A stretch of DNA of 21,144 nucleotides, taken from the NCBI GenBank assembly GCA_964502525.1, contig CAZCXH010000079.1, positions 1-21,144 of the forward strand, written 5' to 3'. Shown here in pieces: positions 7,075 through 14,900 of this stretch. The stretch's first letter is position 1; each line of letters begins with the position of its first letter. The notes under the pieces are model-generated. The model worked only from the letters and a program-made list of their open reading frames with translations. It had not been told where the DNA came from and searched no databases. The DNA is from DATLYB01 sp964502525. Its GTDB lineage: Bacteria; Bacteroidota; Bacteroidia; Chitinophagales; CAIOSU01. Both the position numbers and the translations under genes were made by a program.

Positions 7075-9306
7075 GAGGGTTTCACCTGCAATAGTATTGA
7101 CGGTTGTATTTGTTACTACGGGTGGATTAAAATCAAAATAGATGTAAGCGGTGTTTTGTATCTGTGTTCCAGCAGTCAGGTTTTCTTTCAGCTTCACCTT
7201 GAACTGCACATAACCGTGGCTGGCGGGTTCATCAGTTGTGCTGTCGGGCAAATTGATATTGGGAAAATTGAAGCGAACGAAATTCTCCCAAATCTGCACA
7301 AGAGGCTCGTGGCTGTATGCGAGCAGTTGAAAGGTTGAAGGGCCAAGGTCACTGTCGAGTGTGTCATCAATATAAATATGCTGCGCCACGGCAGTGCCGG
7401 TGTTTTGAAAACGGATAGTGTAAGTGAGTTCCTTTTGAGTGGAGTCAATATCATTCAATGGATATACTTGCTTGTCGTTAGGGTCATAAGAATTCACCAC
7501 CGGAAAGCAGTGAGTAAGCGAATTGTTTGCGGGATTATTATCTCCGGCAATTGGATTGACGATTAATGTAAAACAAACAATTGATCCGGGTGCGGCATGG
7601 GTGTCTGTTTGCACGATAATATTAAAATCTGAAAAGAAATTAACGTTACCGAAATCGGGAATGCTCCATGTAACGGTATTACCGGAAACGGAAGTTGGCG
7701 TTAGCGAACCGGACATGGGTGAGATATATCTGACGGGACCAGACATCACCAGTTGCACGCTACCGCTGACGCCAATAGCGCATCGCACTCCGTAAAAATT
7801 GGCGAGGTCGCCTGCCTTGCTATAAACAGCAGAATAAGCTGCAGGCCTGAACACTGAACTGCAAATACTCCATGCCACCAGGTCAAAACCATTTTTGCAT
7901 TCAAGAGAAAAATCATTCCCAAATTGAAGCGAATCAACTGCGGTTAAAGTATTGATGATGAGGTTATTGGCTGGGCACAAAACCCTGAAGGGAATATTCG
8001 CAGTATCAACGCTTAGCTCATAATTTCCCGGAGTGCCCAGATCGAAGGAATAAAATCCTTCGCCCCCTGTGAGCGTTTGCTGCCGCACCACGCCACCGAT
8101 CTTTAGTTGAGTGTTCACATTTTTCAGCCGCACATCAGCGCTGTCAAAGCCACAATCACGGTTGCTGTCATAATAAGCTTTCCCGCTCACATTCCAAAAG
8201 ACCGGGCAGCCGTCATCATTGAACAGATTGCATAAGGGCAGGCTTGATAACGGTGGATAACTGCTGGCTACGCTTCCATAGTTAGGCAAGCAACTAACAT
8301 TCGTGTTCCTGAAATCAATATGGTTTCCTATGTATTTAAGCTGAGGCAAGCAGACTAAAGGATTGTCGAAACAATTGAGACTCCAGATAGAATCGGGTAA
8401 TTCCGGCAACGAGGTTAATTGATTAGATCCAACGCTAATGTTTTGAACTGAAGCCGGGAACGCAGGAATTGAAGTGAGCAAATTATTCTGACAATCAAAA
8501 TTGACTATGGTATTGGGCAACGAGGGCAAAGCCGTTATTTGATTTTGCCCGCACGACAGCGTCTGTAATGATGGTGGCAGCACGGGAAGGCTGGTTAGCC
8601 GGTTGTTAAAACAACTTAACTCCCACATATTGGAAGGTAATGCAGGAAGGCTTGTCAGTTGATTATTCCAACATCGAAGGTAATAAACTGAAGGCAACGG
8701 TGGTAAACTGGTGAGTTGGTTATCGTAACAATCCAAGGTGATAAGGGAGACGGGAATGGAAGGCAAACCGGTAATTTGATTGTTATTACATTTTAGTGTT
8801 CTTAGTTGATTAGGCAAGGGTGGTATTGTAGTCAATTGATTCCAGATGCATTTAAGATCCCGGAGCAAACCCGGTAGTGGTGGCAAGTAGGTGAGATTAT
8901 TGCCGGAGCAATCAAGGTATGATAGGGAATCAGGGAGAGTTGGCAAAGAATCAAGCAAGTTGGTATAACATAGCAACATCTTAACACTGTTTGACATGCG
9001 CGGAAGATACACGATGGAGTTTTCAAAACACTTCAGGGTATCCAGATTGTCAAAATATTGGATGCCCTCCATATTTTGTATGTTGTAATTATTACAGTCC
9101 ACAATACTTGCATTCACCACAGCCGGGCAAGTGGTGTCCAGTTGGTTACCATTGAGACATGACGAATAGCCGTTGGCATTCAGCCAGTTCACGAAGTTGG
9201 TATCCGGCAGTGTGACCCATTGCGCTTTCAATTGAGCAGTAAAAAAACAAAGACAGGACAGAGCAATGATGCGGTTGACGAACCCGGTTGATTTTAGTGT
9301 TTTCAT
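6067..9306 (-). CDS. T9SS-exported leucine-rich-repeat / dockerin-cohesin surface protein
   Basis: The start is placed at the ATG at 9306 (1079 residues) because it opens a clean signal peptide (MKTLKSTGFVNRIIALSCLC...QLKAQ); the frame continues 48 codons upstream, but that part is charged and unlike a signal. Order: signal peptide (1-29); N-terminal cap; twelve 20-residue leucine-rich repeats (about 87-325); SdrD-B-like domain (about 368-465, VSGKAYYDSNRDCGFDSADV...GFYSFDL); beta-rich region; the common Bacteroidota conserved-repeat domain (about 605-740, YDPNDKQVYP...LTYTIRFQNTGT...YIYFDFNPPVVTNT); then the shared dockerin-like (about 745-825), cohesin-like (about 840-990) and type A sorting domains (about 1003-1079). 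It is the promoter-proximal gene of the three-gene operon. Likely role is surface binding or adhesion; no enzyme motif is seen. Confidence 0.9.
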   Translation of the reverse strand: MKTLKSTGFVNRIIALSCLCFFTAQLKAQWVTLPDTNFVNWLNANGYSSCLNGNQLDTTCPAVVNASIVDCNNYNIQNMEGIQYFDNLDTLKCFENSIVYLPRMSNSVKMLLCYTNLLDSLPTLPDSLSYLDCSGNNLTYLPPLPGLLRDLKCIWNQLTTIPPLPNQLRTLKCNNNQITGLPSIPVSLITLDCYDNQLTSLPPLPSVYYLRCWNNQLTSLPALPSNMWELSCFNNRLTSLPVLPPSLQTLSCGQNQITALPSLPNTIVNFDCQNNLLTSIPAFPASVQNISVGSNQLTSLPELPDSIWSLNCFDNPLVCLPQLKYIGNHIDFRNTNVSCLPNYGSVASSYPPLSSLPLCNLFNDDGCPVFWNVSGKAYYDSNRDCGFDSADVRLKNVNTQLKIGGVVRQQTLTGGEGFYSFDLGTPGNYELSVDTANIPFRVLCPANNLIINTLTAVDSLQFGNDFSLECKNGFDLVAWSICSSVFRPAAYSAVYSKAGDLANFYGVRCAIGVSGSVQLVMSGPVRYISPMSGSLTPTSVSGNTVTWSIPDFGNVNFFSDFNIIVQTDTHAAPGSIVCFTLIVNPIAGDNNPANNSLTHCFPVVNSYDPNDKQVYPLNDIDSTQKELTYTIRFQNTGTAVAQHIYIDDTLDSDLGPSTFQLLAYSHEPLVQIWENFVRFNFPNINLPDSTTDEPASHGYVQFKVKLKENLTAGTQIQNTAYIYFDFNPPVVTNTTVNTIAGETLVWPGDANADGIANNYDVLAVGVAYGANGPARQNPSANWVGQLCPDWADSLSNGVNYKHADCNGDSFVDENDISAILSNYILVHQKMGDSLQSETEPTMFLQFPHDTFQTGDTVTGTIHLGTQASPVSNVYGVAFSLSYDPNIITSTGITVDFTNSWIRSTQLVSLSKDMYAASRVDIGLSRTSHSDTSGFGVLANVSFVIQDNIDGKDYFVLPLEIQFEDVVAIDKDEANVNITANGDTLYVEGETVGINPIHHNYNVSIFPNPAADEINVMAGFQILECRVLDIAGRELYKEIPSLGEMEPLTLDISTLESGSYFIQLKSADHYSICRKVMVCR
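6166..6200. repeat. Near-perfect hairpin in the sorting-domain coding region (copy 3)
   Basis: The arms (plus strand AGAGGTTCCATCTC and GAGATGGAATCTCT, extended by one outer A-T pair) form 14 of 15 pairs around a 5-base loop. The site is at the position homologous to the palindrome at 3847-3879. One stem pair has changed on both sides relative to that copy. Confidence 0.65.
8332..9048 (-). repeat. Twelve 20-residue LPX-type leucine-rich repeats
   Basis: The units read (S/x)LxxLxCxxNxLTSLPxLPx with a period of exactly 20 residues (one unit has 19), from NLDTLKCFEN to DNPLVCLPQLKY. The short period and doubled LPxLP are the form seen in YopM/IpaH-type LRRs rather than the 22-24-residue internalin or 23-residue BspA types. 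A cysteine replaces the usual V/A at the inner strand in almost every unit. Confidence 0.85.
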
Positions 9307-9328
9307 GGCTATACAGTTTTTGACGCTA

Positions 9329-9336
9329 CAAAGATG
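9329..9336 (-). promoter_or_regulatory. Possible -7 box for the three-gene surface-protein operon
   Basis: Read on the minus strand this is CATCTTTG, five of the six fixed bases of the Bacteroidota -7 consensus TAnnTTTG, and it lies about 23 bp before the ATG at 9306. No convincing TTG -33 element was found. The 288-bp divergent region around it (9307-9594) holds no gene I can support. Confidence 0.35.
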
Positions 9337-9462
9337 TCTGCGCTTCCCTCCGGAAAAAAGAACACTTTTAAGCGATTGTTCACAGCTTAAATAAACATGT
9401 AAACAACTAAATAACTCATTCTCAATAATATAGGATAATAAACTGTTCATTCAATTATTTAT

Positions 9463-9470
9463 TACCTTAG
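9463..9470 (+). promoter_or_regulatory. Possible -7 box for the DUF433/DUF5615 pair
   Basis: TACCTTAG matches five of six fixed bases of TAnnTTTG and sits in an AT-rich stretch, about 125 bp before the ATG at 9595. This would leave a long leader; a nearer promoter cannot be excluded. Confidence 0.25.
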
Positions 9471-9594
9471 CGGACGCAAATGGCTGAAAAATACTGAACT
9501 GCCGGATGAAATCACTCAATATCTTTCTTGCTAATAATCTAAGCGGCAGCTTGCAGAATGAATGGACTAATTTTATTTAACAAAATTCAATGCT

Positions 9595-9828
9595 ATGAAT
9601 AAACAGGTGCTTGGCAGATTCATTGTTGCTGACCCGGATATTTGCCATGGAAAACCAACTTTTAAAGGGACACGGATTATGGTAGCTGACGTCCTGAAAA
9701 TGGTGTCAAGAGGATACGGATGGGATTATATTATTGAGCAGTGGCATGGCAATATTTCGAAAGAGGCTATTTCTGAAGCGGTTTCTCTGAGCAGCGAATA
9801 CTTTTTGAAGCAGGTGAAAGCTGCCTGA
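9595..9828 (+). CDS. DUF433 protein, probable antitoxin of a type II pair
   Basis: This 77-residue protein shows the DUF433 signature: DPDICHGKPTFKGTRIMVADVL (residues 13-34), then a short helical region with DYIIEQWHGNISKEAISEAVSL that resembles a small helix-turn-helix. DUF433 proteins are typically partnered with DUF5615 PIN-like proteins, and that is exactly the next gene, one base away, which implies translational coupling. The inferred role is neutralisation and autoregulation of the partner. The start ATG at 9595 is the only one that keeps the full domain. Confidence 0.85.
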   Translation: MNKQVLGRFIVADPDICHGKPTFKGTRIMVADVLKMVSRGYGWDYIIEQWHGNISKEAISEAVSLSSEYFLKQVKAA

Positions 9829-9829
9829 C

Positions 9830-10213
9830 ATGCTTTTGCTCGATGAAAACATCGTGGAAGACCAGCGACTGCTTCTCGAAAAGTGGAAAATCAGGGCAAG
9901 GCAGATTGGGATACAAAAATTCCTGAAGGGAATTCAGGATGAGCAAATTATCTCCATAATGCACAGATTCAGGCGAACAACATTCCTTACCAATGATAGC
10001 GGTTTCTACAGCAACAGGTACTGCCACCCCAGCTATGGAATTGCCTTTTTTGATGTTGATGCAGAGGAGACCGCGTTTTACATAAGAAAATTTCTCAAAC
10101 ACAAACTTTTTAATACGATGAGCAAAAGGTTAGGAAAAGTGGCAAAAGTGAGCCAGTCATTGATTACATACTACACCAAACCAACCGGAGCCATACAACA
10201 ATTGAAATGGTGA
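9830..10213 (+). CDS. DUF5615 PIN-like protein, probable toxin (nuclease)
   Basis: This 127-residue protein begins with MLLLDENI (Asp5, first acidic residue of the PIN-like fold), has GIQDEQI with Asp37 and TNDSGFY with Asp56, the order expected for DUF5615 Mut7-C/PIN-like proteins. It follows the DUF433 gene with a one-base gap. Compared with typical DUF5615 proteins (about 110-120 residues) it has a longer basic C-terminal tail (MSKRLGKVAKVSQ...QQLKW). RNase activity is inferred from the family; this protein could also be a housekeeping or degenerate member. Confidence 0.8.
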   Translation: MLLLDENIVEDQRLLLEKWKIRARQIGIQKFLKGIQDEQIISIMHRFRRTTFLTNDSGFYSNRYCHPSYGIAFFDVDAEETAFYIRKFLKHKLFNTMSKRLGKVAKVSQSLITYYTKPTGAIQQLKW

Positions 10214-10230
10214 TTTTATTTTTCGCTGAA

Positions 10231-10253
10231 CATAACCTCGCGTTTCGGTTATG
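10231..10253 (+). promoter_or_regulatory. Small hairpin covering the start codon of the next gene
   Basis: CATAACC (10231-10237) and GGTTATG (10247-10253) are perfect 7-bp arms with a 9-base loop. The right arm contains the ATG of the 473-residue gene. It could mask the start in mRNA; chance is also possible. Confidence 0.3.
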
Positions 10254-11672
10254 ACCGACAACAAACTCACCACCCTCCTAAAAAGCCTTTCGGCCGGAGA
10301 ACTGAAGGAGTTGGATAAATTCCTCCGCTCCCCTTATTTCAACACCAACGGCAAGCTGGCGGAGATATTCAATTATTTATGGAAATATCATCCCAATTAC
10401 AACGGGCACATTAACAAAGAGAGCATCTACGCGCACATCTTCCCCGGCAAGCCGTTCCGCGATGTACACTTCCGGCAATATTTCTCAGCGCTTACTGCAT
10501 TGGTAGAACGGTTTATGGCTATCCGGAAGATGGAACAGGCGAAACACCCTGTTAATCACGCGCTGCTGGAGGAGATGATTGATCGCAACGCGGAAAACCT
10601 GTTCAACCGGAAAATGAAAAAGTCAAACGATGAGCCGGCTTTTGAAGATGACGCGCATTACCTGAGCCGGTTTCAGTTGGAAGATATCCGCAATAAATTC
10701 CTCACCACAGCCGCGCAGCAGCAAAACCGGTTGGCGGAGAAACCCGACTACGGCAAAGCGATGGACTTGCTTGACAAGTTCTATATCATCCGCAAGCTGA
10801 AGTTCGGCTGCTCGCTACTCAACTATAAAACCATTGCAGCGGTGGAGAAGGAAAGCCTGCTGATGGATGAAATCCTCGAACTGCTGGAGAAAAAAGATTA
10901 TTCCGATACGCCTGCCATTGAAATTTATTTCAAGATTTTAAAAACACTGACGGAACCCGAAAACGAGGAGAACTTTTCTGCCCTGATGAAATCTCTGAAA
11001 GCCAGCGACCATCGCTTCCCGCAGGGCGAAGCGCGGGAGATGTACATCTACGCGCAGAACTTCTGCATCCGACAAATCAACAAGGGGAAGACAATTTATC
11101 TCAAAGAGATTCTGAATATCTACCGCGTGTTGCTGGAAAAGGAAATCATTCTCGAAAAAGGAATCCTCTCCCCCTGGGATTACAAAAACATCGTGGTGAC
11201 AGCGTTGCGGCTGGAAGAATTCAAATGGACGGAAAAGTTCATCAATACTTACAAAAACAAATTGCCGGAGAAGGAACGTGAGAATGCTTTCACTTACAAC
11301 CTGGCGAAATATTATTTCTACAAGAAAAACTATTCCAAAGTATTGCAATTATTGCAAACTGTGGAATATAATGACGTATTCTACAGCCTCGATTCAAAAT
11401 CCATGCTGCTGAAAACGTACTACGAACTGAACGAGATTGACTCGCTGGATTCAATGATGGATAGTTTCAAGATTTATTTGCTGCGAAACAAATCCTTGTC
11501 AGACCATCACGTGAAAACTTACAAGAACCTGTTGCGGATCACCAAAAAACTTTCACGCATTATTCCGAGCGACAAAAAGAAAATCGAACTGCTGGAAAAG
11601 GAAATCGAAGAGACGAAACCGCTGGCTGACATCGGGTGGCTGCGGGAGAAGGTGAGGGAACTGAAGGATTAG
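10251..11672 (+). CDS. Conserved Bacteroidota protein of unknown function, all-helical
   Basis: This 473-residue protein has no signal peptide or membrane segment and looks cytoplasmic. It opens with LTTLLKSLSAGELKELDKFLRSPYFN, the beginning of a family I recognise from many Bacteroidota genomes as a hypothetical protein of about 450-520 residues. The rest is charged and strongly helical, with TPR-like stretches (FTYNLAKYYFYKKNYSKVLQLLQTVEYND, about 344-372), and ends in KPLADIGWLREKVRELKD. No catalytic motif is visible. It starts 37 bp after the DUF5615 gene, so it may share a transcript. Its stop codon TAG is formed at the left boundary of a MITE-like element (see 11670-11846). Confidence 0.8.
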   Translation: MTDNKLTTLLKSLSAGELKELDKFLRSPYFNTNGKLAEIFNYLWKYHPNYNGHINKESIYAHIFPGKPFRDVHFRQYFSALTALVERFMAIRKMEQAKHPVNHALLEEMIDRNAENLFNRKMKKSNDEPAFEDDAHYLSRFQLEDIRNKFLTTAAQQQNRLAEKPDYGKAMDLLDKFYIIRKLKFGCSLLNYKTIAAVEKESLLMDEILELLEKKDYSDTPAIEIYFKILKTLTEPENEENFSALMKSLKASDHRFPQGEAREMYIYAQNFCIRQINKGKTIYLKEILNIYRVLLEKEIILEKGILSPWDYKNIVVTALRLEEFKWTEKFINTYKNKLPEKERENAFTYNLAKYYFYKKNYSKVLQLLQTVEYNDVFYSLDSKSMLLKTYYELNEIDSLDSMMDSFKIYLLRNKSLSDHHVKTYKNLLRITKKLSRIIPSDKKKIELLEKEIEETKPLADIGWLREKVRELKD

Positions 11673-11846
11673 ACCTCTTTCATAATTCACAAGAAGGTTT
11701 GTTATTATGCAGGTATTAAGGGTGAGCAGGATGAAGGTAATTTGAGAACGCCAATTTGGTCATGGGACACCGGCTTTGCGTGTGGGATTATCCCCCGCTG
11801 GCGGGGGAGCGAGGGAGTGGAATAATTGAATTATGAAAGAGGTCTA
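11670..11846. mobile_element. MITE-like element with 18-bp terminal inverted repeats flanked by TA
   Basis: The left end TAGACCTCTTTCATAATTCA (11670-11689) and right end (11827-11846) are perfect 20-base reverse complements. Reading TA as a target duplication leaves 18-bp inverted repeats and a 173-bp non-coding body. There is no ORF inside; the body contains a GC-rich palindrome at 11791-11808. The form fits a non-autonomous element mobilised by a TA-targeting (IS630/Tc1-like) transposase. A 16-base imperfect third copy of the arm (14 matches) lies at 11902-11917. No T-tract follows, so an intrinsic terminator is less likely. Confidence 0.55.
11791..11808. repeat. GC-rich palindrome TCCCCCGC-TG-GCGGGGGA
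   Basis: Perfect 8-base arms around TG, effectively a 6-7-bp stem with a small loop, inside the MITE-like element. The GC content is sharply higher than in the AT-rich surroundings. I recall similar palindromes scattered in intergenic regions of Bacteroidota; this is not verified here. Confidence 0.6.
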
Positions 11847-11950
11847 TTGATGATTTTAGATGTGACGATTACATTACCATAGGCAGCGGATTCTCTCATT
11901 CCCTCATTCATAATTTATCCACACCGCTTCCCTGCTCTGAACATCCATTC

Positions 11951-11958
11951 TAAATTTG
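11951..11958 (+). promoter_or_regulatory. -7 box TAAATTTG directly before the SNF2 helicase gene
   Basis: This is an exact match to TAnnTTTG ending six bases before the ATG at 11965, so initiation here would give a nearly leaderless mRNA. It also overlaps the in-frame TTG at 11956, which argues against using that TTG as the start. A chance match cannot be excluded. Confidence 0.4.
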
Positions 11959-11964
11959 CATTCC

Positions 11965-14900
11965 ATGAAAACAATATCCACGCTCAGCCCCCAATTGATA
12001 CAGGAAGTACTGAAAGATTTTGAAGTCAGCAATCGAAACAAAGGCAGGCGCATTTTTGAAAACAAGAAGCGTGAGTTTTCATTTGAAAAAGATGTCACCA
12101 CCCCGGGCGTATATTACGCGGTTTATGTCCCGAGCGAATCTGGTGACGGGCATTATGAAGTGTCCATTGATAATCAGAACGACCCCCTTTCTACAGATTG
12201 TACCTGTCCCGCCTTCGATCGCTTTGGAGAGTGCAAGCATATCGTAGCGGCATTGCACTATATCCGGGAAAAGGAAAGCGCGTCCGAGCCTCCGAAAAAG
12301 GCTCCGATGAAAGTCATCAGGAATAAAGATGCCCTGGCAGGCAAAATCAATTTTCATCTCAGCAGTCTGCAGCAGGAGGCTATCCACCAAATTCTTAATC
12401 CTCAGACCAGAAGGAACGGATATGTTGAAATATACCGGTCCTATTTGAAATCGCAACCCGGCAAGGTGATGCAATTCACTTTCGGAGAGTTGAACACCTA
12501 CGGCTACCGGCAGAAAAAATTCTTCACCCAGAAAATAGAATATCTCGGCAATGGAGATTACAGCGCCACCTGCAGTTGCGAAGACCTTGGCAAAGGCATA
12601 TGCGAGCATTTAGCTGCTGCGCTGGTACGAACCGGAAACGACTATGGGTATTATTATTTCAGACATTTTGACGACCTTACTGCTGAAAAAAATGCACTGC
12701 TGGCTCCTTATGGTATTACGCTGAACGACCCGGTTGCAAAGGATTTTCAATTTTCAATTGAGGGTTACACCGGGGTAGTTTTCATCAACAAAAAACCGGA
12801 TTATTACTTCGGAAAAGGAGACGCGCAGGAAATAGCAGCTCTCTCCGCGGCTTTTCGCAGCAAAGACGCGAGCCGTGCCCCGTCAGTGCGTCCACCCCTG
12901 CCTCCCGATGCGATTGTTGACTACGAGGCGGGCATCCTGTTCAACTTCGTATCGAAAAAACATATCGGCTATGACATCGAGCCGTTCATGCTGCGCGAGA
13001 AAAAGAGAAATCCTGATGTGAAGAAAATCAACAGGGACATCCCGGCAGGTCTTGCCGAATTAAAACCCCTGCCCGACAATTTATTTGGTTTCATTACCCT
13101 TTTTTCACAAAACTCCCTGTTGGATCAGCTTGAAAAATATGGCTCCGGCTATCTGCGCAGATATTCCAATCCCTGGACGCAGTTGCAGAATAGCGCAAGG
13201 GAATCCTTATCGGAATATTATCAAAAACACGTCTTTGAAAATTGGGAGGCGCTTGCCGCCTACCCGCACACGCATATCATTACAGATGGCAAATTCAGCC
13301 GCACCAGCGTGAAGCCCGTCCGGCTTTCACCCCAGCGATTGAAGCTGAAATTTTCCATCGAGAAAGATGAACGCTTCATCACCGTTCACCTCCACGCCTT
13401 TTTGAACGATATTAAGATGGACTTCAACAAAGCGCAATGGTTTCATTATTTCCTGTTGAATGAAAACATGCTTGCCATTCCGGAAAAAGAGGAGGATGTG
13501 AAAATCATCGGCATGTTCAAGGCGGGCAAAATGATTTTCCCCGCTGAAATGAAAACGGAGGTGATGAAAAACGTCTTGCTGCCGCTGAAGGAAAAGTACG
13601 AGGTGGTAATGCCGCCTGCGCTGCAATGGCGCGAGGTTCGCGCGCAGCCGGTTCCGCAACTGCATCTTGCCGAATTTCAAACGCAATACCTGATGCTGAA
13701 GATCATGTTCGACTATGAAGGCAGCCTTGTCGAATATGACAGCGCTGTCTTTCATATTGCAGAAAATGATGACGGGCTGCAATACATCCATCGCAACCGG
13801 GCCGCTGAGGACGGCTTCAAGGAATTTCTCCGGACGCTGCATCCGCGCTTTCAAAACCAGCTCAACAACCCCTACTTCTACCTGCCGTTTAACGAGGTGA
13901 TGGTGAGGGGTTGGTTTCTGAACATGACGCGGCAGGTGCAGGACGCTGGCTATCCGGTTTATGGAGTCGAGCATCTCAGGCATTTCCGATACAACACCGC
14001 CACACCAAAATTTGAAATCAAAGCGGGCAGCGGCATTGACTGGTTCGATCTTGAAATCGAAATTTCATGGGGCGACATGAAAGTGGCGCTGAAAGACGTG
14101 CGCAAAGCCATTCTCAACAAGCAGCAAGCCGTGCTGCTCGATGACGGCTCGCTCGGCATGATTCCAGAAGAATGGCTGCAGCAATTTGGCGCGGTATTGA
14201 AGGTAGGCGAAGAGGAAAACGGAAAATTGCGCGTCAGCAAAAAGCAGTTGGGCGTGCTTGATGAGATTTCGGAACTGCTCAACAACGCGGAGGTGCAGGA
14301 AGAAATCCGCGCCAAAAAAGAGCGGCTGCTCGGAGTGGAGCAAGTGAAAACAGCACCACCGCCAAAAGCGGTGAAGGCGAAATTCCGCCCCTACCAGTTG
14401 AGCGGCTACCAATGGCTGCAAACGCTCGATGATCTCGGCTGGGGCGGCTGCCTTGCCGATGACATGGGACTGGGAAAAACGCTGCAGGTCATCACTTTCC
14501 TCCAGCACCTCAAAGAAAAACACAAGAATTGCACCCACCTCGTGATATGCCCCACATCCCTGATCTATAACTGGCAGAGTGAAATTGAAAAATTCTGCCC
14601 ATCGCTGAAATATCATATCTATTATGGCATGCAGCGCGAACTGGGCGAATCGCATTTCGAGAAGTATGATATTATTCTTACCAGCTACAGCATCGCGCGC
14701 AACGATGTGGAACACCTGCGCGGATTCGACTGGCGCTATATCGTGCTGGATGAAAGCCACAGCATCAAGAATCCCGACTCGCTCACCGCGCGGGTGCTCT
14801 GCACGCTGAAAGCACAAAACAAAATCATCCTCAGCGGCACGCCCGTGCAGAACAACACTTTCGACCTGTATTCGCAATTCAACTTCATCAACCCCGGCTT

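Noticed and set aside
9307..9450. 48-codon N-terminal extension of the LRR protein gene to an ATG at 9450
   Set aside because: The extension precedes a clean signal peptide starting at 9306 and overlaps the likely -7 box at 9329-9336.
9506..9580. 24-codon ORF upstream of the DUF433 gene (MKSLNIFLANNLSGSLQNEW...)
   Set aside because: Too short, no visible ribosome binding site and no recognisable family; a leader peptide is possible but cannot be supported.
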